A DNA stretch of 64,000 nucleotides from a virus: positions 1 to 64,000 of IMG/VR virus record IMGVR_UViG_3300035681_000021; one strand, 5' to 3'. This document shows positions 40,749-48,318 of the stretch, one piece after another. Position numbers and translations under genes: made by a program. Each line of letters begins with the position of its first letter. The stretch's first letter is position 1. Under the pieces are notes generated by a model. The model saw nothing but the letters and a program-made list of their open reading frames with translations, was not told the DNA's origin and did no database searches.

Positions 40749-40786
40749 GATGCTTTCCAGTTAAGTTGATTGACAAAGAAAAGAAC

Positions 40787-40814
40787 AGCGGTGGGACGAG
40801 ACATCCACACCGCT
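40787..40814 (-). terminator. Leftward hairpin downstream of the first early gene
   Basis: AGCGGTG at 40787-40793 pairs with CACCGCT at 40808-40814, with GGA/TCC extending the stem after a one-base bulge. In the leftward sense TTCTTTTCTTT follows. Together with palindrome copy 4 just upstream it may end or weaken leftward transcription. Confidence 0.4.
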
Positions 40815-40821
40815 TTGAAAA

Positions 40822-40848
40822 AACTCGCAGACAAGATGTCTGCCAGTT
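40822..40848. repeat. Palindrome family, copy 4
   Basis: AACTCGCAGACA, loop AGA, TGTCTGCCAGTT: a 12-base stem with one C.C mismatch. Read leftward it starts at the first base after the TGA of the 40849-41241 gene, and its last bases run into TTTTTT, as in an intrinsic terminator. Confidence 0.85.
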
Positions 40849-41241
40849 TCAGATTGAAGCCAAGAAGCGACGCTTCTCAGCCGCAGTCATTGCCTGATAC
40901 GCTGTCACAAGCTTGGTTACCTTGTCCTTCTTCTTGCTTGTCTTTGGTTTCTTTGCGTCTGCCTCGACATCCACAAAGATGTTGTCGAGAATCCTATCGG
41001 TGCGTCTTTGCTCGGCAGTACCTCGCCCGAATGTCCAACCACGCTGACCCTCGTAAGGCTTGCGTGTGACCTTGGGCAGTTGCGTCACATAGAACACGAC
41101 ATAAGGCACAGCGTCCTTGCGTGTGCCTACACCGTTGGCAAGCAAGGTGTCGAGCAAACTGGCAGACGAGATGTCTGCGAGTTTCAGGGTAGGAACGATT
41201 GCACGATAGGTGTTTGCATTGATTGCTGTTGCGAGTTTCAT
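40849..41241 (-). CDS. First early gene, basic protein of unknown function
   Basis: A 130-residue protein: MKLATAINANTYRAIVPTLK, then LADISSASLLDTLLANGVGT, a strand DAVPYVVFYVTQLPKVTRKP, and a very basic part KKPKTSKKKDKVTKLVTAYQ before a final helix. The LKLADISSAS stretch is encoded by a copy of the 27-base palindrome. It is the first gene after the leftward promoter and its leader terminator, the usual place for an early regulator or host-takeover protein. GGAG lies nine bases before the ATG. The longer open frame upstream would run through the terminator and promoter. Confidence 0.6.
   Translation of the reverse strand: MKLATAINANTYRAIVPTLKLADISSASLLDTLLANGVGTRKDAVPYVVFYVTQLPKVTRKPYEGQRGWTFGRGTAEQRRTDRILDNIFVDVEADAKKPKTSKKKDKVTKLVTAYQAMTAAEKRRFLASI
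41157..41183. repeat. Palindrome family, copy 5, within coding sequence
   Basis: AACTGGCAGACG, loop AGA, TGTCTGCGAGTT, in frame inside the first early gene, where it encodes KLADISSAS read leftward. The other copies would encode KLAD(T/K)MSAS in a frame that is not used, so this copy looks like an element absorbed into a protein. Confidence 0.8.
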
Positions 41242-41257
41242 AGATAGCTCTCCAAAA

Positions 41258-41280
41258 GAAAAACCCCGCAACTGGCGGGG
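41258..41280 (-). terminator. Intrinsic terminator in the early leader (possible attenuator)
   Basis: Leftward CCCCGC (41280-41275) pairs with GCGGGG (41269-41264) around a five-base loop, followed by TTTTTCTTTT. It lies between the -10 box at 41317-41322 and the first early gene at 41241, so early transcripts must read through it. Confidence 0.7.
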
Positions 41281-41316
41281 CGACAGAACGACTGAGTTCC
41301 CCCAATCGATAAATCT

Positions 41317-41322
41317 ATTATA
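41317..41322 (-). promoter_or_regulatory. Leftward early promoter, extended -10
   Basis: Read leftward the sequence is TGTGCTATAAT, a perfect TATAAT preceded by TGC, the extended -10 form. No strong -35 lies 16-18 bases upstream, which is normal for extended -10 promoters. Transcription would start near 41310 and give a leader of about 70 bases. Confidence 0.6.
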
Positions 41323-41462
41323 GCACAAACAGGTTTGGCAATACCCTTGACACGATAAATGTGAATACCTTAGACCCCACCGTACCCCCATGACCCCATA
41401 TGTCAGCGAGGCATGCGTCGTTGTGTGAACACTATTCCCCTCCGATTCTCAGCACTTCTGTA

Positions 41463-41504
41463 ATACTTAAGTTGTTTAAGTATCCAATCCCGTTTTTTAA
41501 GTAT
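41463..41504. promoter_or_regulatory. Phased TTAAGTAT sites in the divergent control region
   Basis: ATACTTAA at 41463-41470 and TTAAGTAT at 41476-41483 are perfect inverted repeats, and a third TTAAGTAT at 41497-41504 lies exactly 21 bases from the second. The layout suggests cooperative binding of a repressor or an initiator. An AT-rich stretch (41516-41533) follows. Confidence 0.5.
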
Positions 41505-41545
41505 CTAGTACCCCCCATAAATTTTATAAAAATTCCAAACAACCT

Positions 41546-41576
41546 TTGTCAAACGTTGGACAGCAACACCTATAAA
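41546..41576 (+). promoter_or_regulatory. Possible rightward late promoter overlapped by operator
   Basis: TTGTCA at 41546-41551 and TATAAA at 41571-41576 resemble -35 and -10 boxes with a long 19-base spacer. The imperfect palindrome TGTCAAACGTTGGACA (41547-41562) covers the -35; it matches the palindrome at 35915-35930 at 14 of 16 bases. Binding there could control the late genes. Confidence 0.4.
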
Positions 41577-41605
41577 AAAACCCCCCGACATTGCTGACGA
41601 GGGGT
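41574..41605 (-). terminator. Leftward terminator blocking antisense read-through
   Basis: Read leftward, ACCCCTC (41605-41599) pairs with GGGGGGT (41586-41580), one G.T pair included, with a 12-base loop, followed by seven T. No leftward gene lies upstream of it, so it may stop stray leftward transcription from the late region or shield the early promoter. Confidence 0.45.
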
Positions 41606-41718
41606 GTTAACAGTTGGGTCACAACTGAGGAGAGAGCAAGTGCTTGCGCAACTGCTGGAAATAAGTGTACACTGCACTCCAACGCGCAACAACCCTGTGA
41701 AAAAACACAGCTATAAAA

Positions 41719-42327
41719 ATGTTGGAGCATTTGGTGCAGTTTTCCCCAGACGACGCCGGTCTGGACGATTTTGTAAGTATTGCAGCTGTATCGTCAGCGG
41801 ATTTACTGTCGGCGCAAATAGCCACGGCAGAGTTACTGGATGAGCTGGGTGTCACGCCGGATGACCAGATAAGTTACGAAGCCCAGACCCACGCGGCCCG
41901 CGACGCTTTCAAAGTGGTGATCGCCGACCAAGACTCTGAAGAACAGAAAACCAAACTGCTCCAATTAAAGACCCCCGCCGCTGTGCGCCACATTACAGGC
42001 ATGTTGACAGCATATGACTGGGAATTTGTACAGATGGCCAAAGAACTCCGTGGGTACACGGTGGCCAAGTTGTTTGAGGAAACCCAATCCCCCAACGCCA
42101 ACATCCGACTGAAAGCCTTGGGCCTCTTGGGCAAGGTCACGGAAGTCGGGCTGTTCACCGACAAGATCGAAGTCAAGAAGACAGACCTGACCGACGAAGA
42201 GATCGACAAGAAACTCAAGGACAAGCTTGCCGCCTTCATGGGCGTGCAGGATATGGACGTTGTGGAAGACATTGAAATAAACGAACCACCTAATGAAACT
42301 CAGCAACCTGACGCTCAGCCCGACTGA
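41719..42327 (+). CDS. terS: Terminase small subunit candidate
   Basis: A 202-residue protein directly upstream of the large terminase gene, overlapping it by 35 bases. It has helices such as SYEAQTHAARDAFKVVIADQ and LKTPAAVRHITGMLTAYDWE, and an acidic C-terminus (GVQDMDVVEDIEINEP). SPNANIRLKALGLLGKVTEV resembles the oligomer helices of small terminases. No classic helix-turn-helix is obvious. The ATG at 41719 has no ribosome site; a GTG at 41734 has GGAG six bases upstream and may be the true start. The assignment is mainly by position. Confidence 0.6.
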   Translation: MLEHLVQFSPDDAGLDDFVSIAAVSSADLLSAQIATAELLDELGVTPDDQISYEAQTHAARDAFKVVIADQDSEEQKTKLLQLKTPAAVRHITGMLTAYDWEFVQMAKELRGYTVAKLFEETQSPNANIRLKALGLLGKVTEVGLFTDKIEVKKTDLTDEEIDKKLKDKLAAFMGVQDMDVVEDIEINEPPNETQQPDAQPD

Positions 42328-43831
42328 AATTCAGGCAATCCAAAAAGCCCTCCCTACCATGTCCCTAAGAGAGAAGGTGGAGTTGATGGACGTGTTGGAG
42401 GAACGTGAAAAACGTTACAAACTGGTGGCCGGTCGCACGGACATGATTAAGTTTGCCCAGCACGTTTACCCCGGGTTCAAGGTTGGGCCACACCACAGGA
42501 AGCTGGCCAAGATATTTCAGGATGTAGTTGACGGTAAAAAGAAGCGCGTCATCATCAACATTGCCCCACGGATGGGTAAGTCGGAGTTTTCCTCCTACCT
42601 GTTCCCCGCGTTCTTTCTAGGTAATTTCCCTAATAAGAAGATCATCATGGGAACGCACACCGCCTCGCTGTCTGAGGACTTCGGGCGCAGAGTCAGAAAC
42701 TTAATTAACGATGAGAACTATCATGAACTCTTCCCTCAAACACTTGTGGCAGACGACCAAAAAGCAGCAGGTAAGTGGAGCACAGCAGCGGGTGGGCAGT
42801 ACTACGCAGCCGGTGTCGGTGGTGCACTTGCTGGACGCGGCGCTGACCTTTTCGTTATTGATGATCCGCATTCGGAACAGGATGTAAAGGCAAACAGTCG
42901 TCTAGCGTTTGACACCGCATGGTCTTGGTTTCAGACTGGCCCGTTGCAGCGATTGATGCCGGGAGGAGGAATCATTGTTGTTATGACACGTTGGGGGCCG
43001 CTGGACTTGACTGGCAGGCTTATCCAGTATCAAGTCAATAACCCGGACTCACCTCAGTGGGAGATTGTGGAGCTGCCCGCCATACTGAATGAGAACACGG
43101 ATAACGAGAAGTCACTCTGGCCAGAACAGTGGCCGCTGGAGGCGTTGCTCAGTGCCAAGTCCTCAATGGATCCCCGGTACTGGAACGCGCAGTACATGCA
43201 GCAGCCTACCTCGGACACCGCTGCCATTATCAGCAGAAAGCACTGGCGCATCTGGCCAAGCGACACACCGCCTGACTGTGAGTACATCATCCAGAGCTGG
43301 GATACGGCGCACGAGACAAAGAGCACATCTGACTACAGTGCATGCACAACGTGGGGCGTGTTCTACAACGAGGAAGAGAATAGCAAAGCGCAGGTCATAC
43401 TGCTGGACGCGTTCAAAGACAGGATGCCGTTCCCTGAACTCAAACAATCGGCATTCAAACACTGGACGGAATGGGAGCCTGATGCGTTCATCGTGGAGAA
43501 GAAAGCCGCTGGTGGCCCGTTGATCCAAGAGCTTCGGGCGATGGGCATCCCTGTACAAGAATTTACACCCAGCCGTGGAAACGATAAGATGGTGCGTGTC
43601 AACGCCGTGGCCGACATGTTTGCGTCTGGCTTGGTATGGGCACCGGACACACGCTGGGCACGCGAAGTGATTGAGGAAGTCGCGGCTTTCCCTGTGGGGG
43701 AGAACGATGACTATGTGGACACGACCACCCAAGCACTGCTGCGCGTCAGACAAGGCGGCTTCATTCGGATTGACACGGATGAGCCAGATGAACCCCGATT
43801 TTTCAAACGCCGAACTGCGGCGTACTACTGA
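42293..43831 (+). CDS. terL: Terminase large subunit
   Basis: A 512-residue packaging motor. The ATPase has Walker A NIAPRMGKSE near 89-98, Walker B LFVIDDPHSE near 185-194 with VMTRWGPLDLTGRL (motif III/coupling region) near 229. The RNase H-fold nuclease has SWDTAHETKS near 335 with the first Asp, AFIVEKKAAG near 397, and DDYVDTTTQALLRV near 470 with the last Asp. Length and motifs fit T4/P22-like terminases. Together with a P22-like portal this suggests headful packaging, in line with a circularly permuted genome, but that is inferred. Confidence 0.92.
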   Translation: MKLSNLTLSPTEIQAIQKALPTMSLREKVELMDVLEEREKRYKLVAGRTDMIKFAQHVYPGFKVGPHHRKLAKIFQDVVDGKKKRVIINIAPRMGKSEFSSYLFPAFFLGNFPNKKIIMGTHTASLSEDFGRRVRNLINDENYHELFPQTLVADDQKAAGKWSTAAGGQYYAAGVGGALAGRGADLFVIDDPHSEQDVKANSRLAFDTAWSWFQTGPLQRLMPGGGIIVVMTRWGPLDLTGRLIQYQVNNPDSPQWEIVELPAILNENTDNEKSLWPEQWPLEALLSAKSSMDPRYWNAQYMQQPTSDTAAIISRKHWRIWPSDTPPDCEYIIQSWDTAHETKSTSDYSACTTWGVFYNEEENSKAQVILLDAFKDRMPFPELKQSAFKHWTEWEPDAFIVEKKAAGGPLIQELRAMGIPVQEFTPSRGNDKMVRVNAVADMFASGLVWAPDTRWAREVIEEVAAFPVGENDDYVDTTTQALLRVRQGGFIRIDTDEPDEPRFFKRRTAAYY

Positions 43832-43837
43832 GGATAA

Positions 43838-46273
43838 ATGATGGCCACCAATATAGATAAAGCCCTGTTTCAACAACCCCAAGGTATCGGGGAGCTGGCG
43901 CAAGACGAAGAACCAATTGAGATCGAGATCGAGATCGTTGATCCAGAAGCGGTCAACATTGAAATTGGCGATTTGGAACTGAGCATTGTTCCCGGAGAAG
44001 ATGACAAGTTCAACGAGAACTTGGCCGACACGCTGGACGAAGATGACATCATGTCGATGGCCGGTGACTTGGCCGGTGACATTGAGCAGGATAGGAATTC
44101 GCGCAAGGACTGGGAGAAAGCCTACACCGAAGGTTTGAAACTGTTGGGCCTTCAGTACGAAGAGCGCACGGAGCCGTGGAACGGAGCGTCTGGCGTGTTC
44201 CACCCCATGATTACCGAAGCCGTGGTGCGCTTCCAGTCAGAGACCATCACCGAGACATTCCCAGCCCAAGGCCCGGTGCGTACAAAAATTCTGGGCAAGG
44301 AAACGCCTGAGAAGCAAGAAGCCGCTGTACGTGTCCAAGAAGACATGAACTACGAGTTGACAGAGGTGATGCGTGAGTTCCGCCCCGAGCATGAGCGCAT
44401 GCTGTGGAGCTTGCCAGCCACTGGCTCGGCGTTCAAGAAGGTGTACTACGACCCCAACATTGGCCGTCAGGTATCTATATTCATACCGGCAGAAGATATC
44501 ATCTTGCCGTACGGCACGACAGACTTGGACACTTGCTACCGCTTGACGCACGTCATGCGCAAAACCAAGAACGAGATCATCAAGCTGCAACAGGCAGGTT
44601 TTTACCGCGACATTGAGTTGCCTGACCCCAGCAAAGACCAAGACAACATCAAGAAAGCCAAAGACAAAGAGACTGGGTTCTCTGACCTGAACGACGACCG
44701 TTACACGCTGTATGAGTGCCATGTTGACTTGGTGCTCAAAGGCGACGAACTTAAAGACGACGATGGCGAGCCGACAGGTATTACAAGACCATACGTAGTT
44801 ACCCTAATAAAAGGCTCGAACGATGTTCTGGCCATCCGTAGAAACTGGGAACAGAAAGATCCACTTGAACTTAAACGACAGCACTTTGTTCACTATCAAT
44901 ACATCCCGGGTTTTGGAGCGTACGGCTTCGGCTTATTCCATCTCATTGGAGGGTATGCCAAATCTGCCACGAGTCTCATGCGCCAGCTTATTGACGCGGG
45001 TACTCTCTCAAACCTCCCCGGGGGACTCAAATCCCGTGGCATGCGCATCAAAGGTGACGACACACCAATCGCACCCGGAGAATGGCGCGACGTAGATATT
45101 GGCTCGGGTGCACTGAGAGACAGCATCCTGCCCCTGCCATACAAAGAACCAAGCATGGTGCTGGCGGGGTTGATGGACAAGATTGTGGAGGAAGGCCGCA
45201 GGTTTGCCGCCACTGCCGACATGAAGGTGTCGGACATGTCTGCCCAAGCGCCCGTGGGCACCACACTGGCTCTTTTAGAGCGCCAGCTCAAAGTCATGAG
45301 TGCCGTGCAAGCCCGTCTGCACTACACGTTCAAACAAGAACTGCGTCTGCTGGCCGCAATCATCCGCGACTACACAGACCCTTCGTACGACTACGACCCC
45401 ATCGACGCACCGCGTAAAGCCAAGGCTGCTGACTACGACCATGTAGACATCATCCCTGTGAGCGACCCCAACGCAGCAACCATGAGTCAGCGGGTTGTGC
45501 AGTACCAAGCTGTGATCCAGATGGCACAGATGGCTCCAGACATTTACGACTTGCCCCAGCTTCACAGACAGATGCTGGCGGTGTTGGGCATCAAGGATGC
45601 CGACAAGCTCGTGCCCCTGCCAGACGACCAGAAACCGAAAGACCCTGTGTCTGAGAACATGGCCGCTCTGCGCTTGGAGCCACTCAAAGCGTTCTTCTAC
45701 CAAGATCACCAGTCACACATTCAAGTGCACATGATGGCGATGCAAGACCCAATCGTCATGGAGTTGGTCGGACAGAACCCCAAAGCTCCGCAGATTCAAG
45801 CGGCGATGATGGCCCACGTTGCCGAGCACGTTGGCTTTGCCTACCGTCAGAAGATTGAGCAGCAGTTGGGTATGCCCCTGCCACCGGAAGATGAGAAGCT
45901 GCCGCCAGAGATGGAAACACAACTCTCAGGAATGATGGCTCAAGCCGCACAGCAAGTGCTCCAGCAAAGTCAAGCGATGACTGCGCAGAAGCAAGCGCAG
46001 CAACAGCAACAAGACCCGCTGATCCAGATGCAGCAGCAAGAGTTGCAGATCAAGATGCAGGAATTGCAGCTCAAGAGACAAGAAGTCGAGGGCAAGCTCA
46101 GCCTTGAGAACAAGCGGTTGGAAGTGGATGCCATGAACAAGGCTGGCCAACTCAAACTACAAAAACAAAATGCCGAGATAACTGCATTTGCAAAAGCTGG
46201 GGACATAAAGACAAAGCGCGAGCAAATGCAGATGCAGCAACGCAACCAACCAAAGGAGAAGCCGACTAAATGA
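43838..46273 (+). CDS. Portal protein, P22-like
   Basis: An 811-residue protein. The acidic N-terminus (EIEIEIVDPEAVNIEIGDLE) is followed by SRKDWEKAYTEGLKLLGLQY, EPWNGASGVFHPMITEAVVR and RFQSETITETFPAQGPVRTK, signatures of the P22-type portal of podoviruses. FVHYQYIPGFGAYGFGLFHL and GLMDKIVEEGRRFAATADMK follow in the stem/wing parts. The last 150 residues are Gln-rich coiled coil (QQVLQQSQAMTAQKQAQQQQ), matching the barrel of P22 gp1. It forms the dodecamer through which DNA enters and leaves. An ATG three bases on is an alternative start. Confidence 0.88.
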   Translation: MMATNIDKALFQQPQGIGELAQDEEPIEIEIEIVDPEAVNIEIGDLELSIVPGEDDKFNENLADTLDEDDIMSMAGDLAGDIEQDRNSRKDWEKAYTEGLKLLGLQYEERTEPWNGASGVFHPMITEAVVRFQSETITETFPAQGPVRTKILGKETPEKQEAAVRVQEDMNYELTEVMREFRPEHERMLWSLPATGSAFKKVYYDPNIGRQVSIFIPAEDIILPYGTTDLDTCYRLTHVMRKTKNEIIKLQQAGFYRDIELPDPSKDQDNIKKAKDKETGFSDLNDDRYTLYECHVDLVLKGDELKDDDGEPTGITRPYVVTLIKGSNDVLAIRRNWEQKDPLELKRQHFVHYQYIPGFGAYGFGLFHLIGGYAKSATSLMRQLIDAGTLSNLPGGLKSRGMRIKGDDTPIAPGEWRDVDIGSGALRDSILPLPYKEPSMVLAGLMDKIVEEGRRFAATADMKVSDMSAQAPVGTTLALLERQLKVMSAVQARLHYTFKQELRLLAAIIRDYTDPSYDYDPIDAPRKAKAADYDHVDIIPVSDPNAATMSQRVVQYQAVIQMAQMAPDIYDLPQLHRQMLAVLGIKDADKLVPLPDDQKPKDPVSENMAALRLEPLKAFFYQDHQSHIQVHMMAMQDPIVMELVGQNPKAPQIQAAMMAHVAEHVGFAYRQKIEQQLGMPLPPEDEKLPPEMETQLSGMMAQAAQQVLQQSQAMTAQKQAQQQQQDPLIQMQQQELQIKMQELQLKRQEVEGKLSLENKRLEVDAMNKAGQLKLQKQNAEITAFAKAGDIKTKREQMQMQQRNQPKEKPTK

Positions 46274-46464
46274 TTTCAGAATTCGCACGCGTATTGCGCG
46301 AAAAATTACGCACCGACATGAACAACTACGCAGACGACTGCGCTGGTGGGGCATGTCGCAACTTTGAAGAGTATCAAAAACTTTGCGGGATTATTCAGGG
46401 TCTAGCCCTTGCAGAGCGTTATCTACTTGACCTTGCACAGAAAGTTGAAGAATCCGATGAATGA
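46270..46464 (+). CDS. Small helical protein between portal and chaperonin
   Basis: A 64-residue protein, MISEFARVLREKLRTDMNNY then DDCAGGACRNFEEYQKLCGI and LALAERYLLDLAQKVEE. Three Cys lie in the centre. Small helical proteins with this kind of EYxxLxGxIxGL pattern often follow portal genes in aquatic podoviruses; no function is known. It overlaps the portal stop by four bases and the next start by eight. Confidence 0.6.
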   Translation: MISEFARVLREKLRTDMNNYADDCAGGACRNFEEYQKLCGIIQGLALAERYLLDLAQKVEESDE

Positions 46465-46894
46465 CACCGTTCTAGAACCGGGGCAGTATGCCCTGCCTGA
46501 AGCAATTCAGCCCGTCGATGCACCCGCAGATGACGCAACAAACGAAGAAAAAGCCACCATGCTGCCAGAGCCAACAGGCTGGAAACTGCTGTGTGCAGTG
46601 CCCGACATCTCTGAAAAGATTGACGGTACAGAGCTTGATCTTGTGAAAGCCACATCCACCCTGCGCCAAGAAGAACATGCCACAACTGTTCTGTTTGTGC
46701 TCAAGGTTGGCCCAGACGCGTACAAAGACCAGACCAAGTTCCCCGCAGGCGCGTGGTGCGGGGTAGGTGACTTCGTACTCGTGCGTACCTATTCTGGTAC
46801 ACGGTTCAAGATTTTTGGAAAAGAGTTCCGGCTCATCAACGATGACCAAGTGGACGCTGTTGTGCAAGACCCTCGTGGGCTAACCCGCGCTTAA
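46457..46894 (+). CDS. GroES-like co-chaperonin
   Basis: A 145-residue protein. After a Pro/Ala-rich start, LPEPTGWKLLCAVPDISEKI opens a Cpn10-like beta domain, with VLFVLKVGPDAYKDQTKFPA, GAWCGVGDFVLVRTYSGTRF and KEFRLINDDQVDAVVQDP following the order of GroES strands. The VGPDAYK...F segment is where the mobile-loop-distal strands of GroES lie. Phage co-chaperonins such as T4 gp31 adapt host GroEL to fold the capsid protein; this one is encoded between portal and scaffold, which fits. The ATG at 46457 was chosen from the eight-base overlap. Confidence 0.7.
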   Translation: MNDTVLEPGQYALPEAIQPVDAPADDATNEEKATMLPEPTGWKLLCAVPDISEKIDGTELDLVKATSTLRQEEHATTVLFVLKVGPDAYKDQTKFPAGAWCGVGDFVLVRTYSGTRFKIFGKEFRLINDDQVDAVVQDPRGLTRA

Positions 46895-46904
46895 AGGAGC
46901 AAAT

Positions 46905-47858
46905 ATGGCAGAGCAATACAAGTTCCCCGATGAACTTGAGGACGACAAGAACCAGAAGGTTGAGATTGAAACCAATGATGATGTCGAAATTGAGATTGTC
47001 GATGACACCCCTGAAAAGGATCGTGGTCGTCGCCCCCTTGATCGGGAAGTAGAAGACCCGACAGACGACGAAATTGAGTCATACACCCAAGGTGCCCAAA
47101 AACGCATCAAAGAGCTGACCCATGCCCGCCACGACGAACGCCGTGCCAAAGAGTCTCTTTTGAGAGAGAAGCAAGAACTTGAGCGTCTTGCACAGCACTA
47201 TGTTGAGGAAAACAAAAAACTCAAACAGTACGTCAGCACTGGTACAGAGCAGTACACCACAATGGCCAAGACCGCTGCCGAGGCGGAGTTGGACAAAGCT
47301 CGGCAAGAGTACAAGGCCGCACAAGAGGCGTTTGACACGGACGCAATCATTGCGGCGCAGGAAAAGCTGTTTGAAGCAAAAATAAAGTTGCAAAATGCAC
47401 AAAATTTTCGTCCACCTGCTTTACAAGAAGAAAATTTTGATGTACAACCGCGACAACAAGCACCCGAACCGGTGCGTGCTGACGAAAAAACCTTGCGCTG
47501 GCAAGCAAAAAACCAGTGGTTTGGCACAGACGGGTTCGAGGAAGTTACCAGCTTTGCACTAGGGCTGCATCAAAAACTAGTCAACAACGGAGTTGATCCT
47601 CGCTCCGATGATTATTTCGAGCAAATTGATGCTCGCGTGAAGTCAAAGTTCCCTGAAGTTTTTGGTGGAAACGAAGACAAGCCAAGGTCGGTTGAGACTC
47701 CAAGGCGACCTTCATCCGTGGTTGCACCTGCATCACGTTCGACTGGAACAAGGAAGATACAGTTAACGCCGTCGCAAGCTGCGTTAATTAAAAAGTACAA
47801 CCTTGACCCGAAAAAATATGTCGCTGAAGTTTTAAAACTGGAGAATCAAAATGGCTGA
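46905..47858 (+). CDS. Scaffolding protein candidate
   Basis: A 317-residue, highly charged helical protein located between portal and capsid genes. The N-terminal 60 residues are very acidic (DDVEIEIVDDTPEKDRGRRP), then a coiled coil runs from about 60 to 160 (RIKELTHARHDERRAKESLL, ELDKARQEYKAAQEAFDTDA). A Pro-rich linker follows, and the C-terminus is basic (RSTGTRKIQL, IKKYNLDPKKYVAEVLKLEN), the part that would bind the capsid protein. Composition, size and position match podovirus scaffolds. Overlaps the next gene by eight bases. Confidence 0.72.
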   Translation: MAEQYKFPDELEDDKNQKVEIETNDDVEIEIVDDTPEKDRGRRPLDREVEDPTDDEIESYTQGAQKRIKELTHARHDERRAKESLLREKQELERLAQHYVEENKKLKQYVSTGTEQYTTMAKTAAEAELDKARQEYKAAQEAFDTDAIIAAQEKLFEAKIKLQNAQNFRPPALQEENFDVQPRQQAPEPVRADEKTLRWQAKNQWFGTDGFEEVTSFALGLHQKLVNNGVDPRSDDYFEQIDARVKSKFPEVFGGNEDKPRSVETPRRPSSVVAPASRSTGTRKIQLTPSQAALIKKYNLDPKKYVAEVLKLENQNG

Positions 47859-48303
47859 AAACCGTACCCCTCGTGACAATGTGTCACGCGAAAAGCAGGC
47901 CCGTGCTGTATACGTACCGCCGACTGCGCTGCCCGATCCGACACCTGAACCCGGATATGTCTACCGTTGGGTAGCCACACATGTCTTGGGTCAGCACGAA
48001 CCAACCAACGTGTCACGTAAGTTTCGCGATGGCTGGGAGCCGGTGAAAGCAGTAGACCATCCTGAGTTAATGATTACTGGTAGTGAAAAGACAGGAAACG
48101 TAGAAATTGGTGGCCTCATGCTTTGCAAGATGTCCGCCGAAAGAGCACGTTCTCGGGACGACTACTATGACGCACAAGCTCAGAACCAGATGGAATCAGT
48201 GGACAACCACTTCATGCGAAACAACAATCCGATGATGCCGCTGTTTGCCGAGAAAAAATCGTCAGTCAGTCGCGGAACTGGGTTTGGTTCAGGTTCTAAA
48301 TAA
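47851..48303 (+). CDS. Head-associated hypothetical protein
   Basis: A 150-residue basic protein with N-terminal ENRTPRDNVSREKQARAVYV, then YVYRWVATHVLGQHEPTNVS and KFRDGWEPVKAVDHPELMIT, and ALCKMSAER-like GLMLCKMSAERARSRDDYYD. This pattern is common in small genes that lie between scaffold and major capsid genes of aquatic phages. It may be a minor head protein. No domain can be named. It is coupled to the scaffold gene by an eight-base overlap. Confidence 0.6.
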   Translation: MAENRTPRDNVSREKQARAVYVPPTALPDPTPEPGYVYRWVATHVLGQHEPTNVSRKFRDGWEPVKAVDHPELMITGSEKTGNVEIGGLMLCKMSAERARSRDDYYDAQAQNQMESVDNHFMRNNNPMMPLFAEKKSSVSRGTGFGSGSK

Positions 48304-48318
48304 ACAAGGAGTCCTTAA

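Noticed and set aside
41347-41375. TTGACA on the plus strand as a rightward promoter
   Set aside because: No acceptable -10 box lies 16-18 bases downstream.
41604-41843. Possible rightward leader gene starting before the small terminase
   Set aside because: It overlaps most of the terminase start in another frame, is Arg/Cys-rich and has no support beyond an open frame.
43163-44203. A 346-codon open frame on the minus strand opposite the terminase and portal genes
   Set aside because: It is the antisense shadow of two strongly supported genes, has no ribosome site and no recognisable domain.
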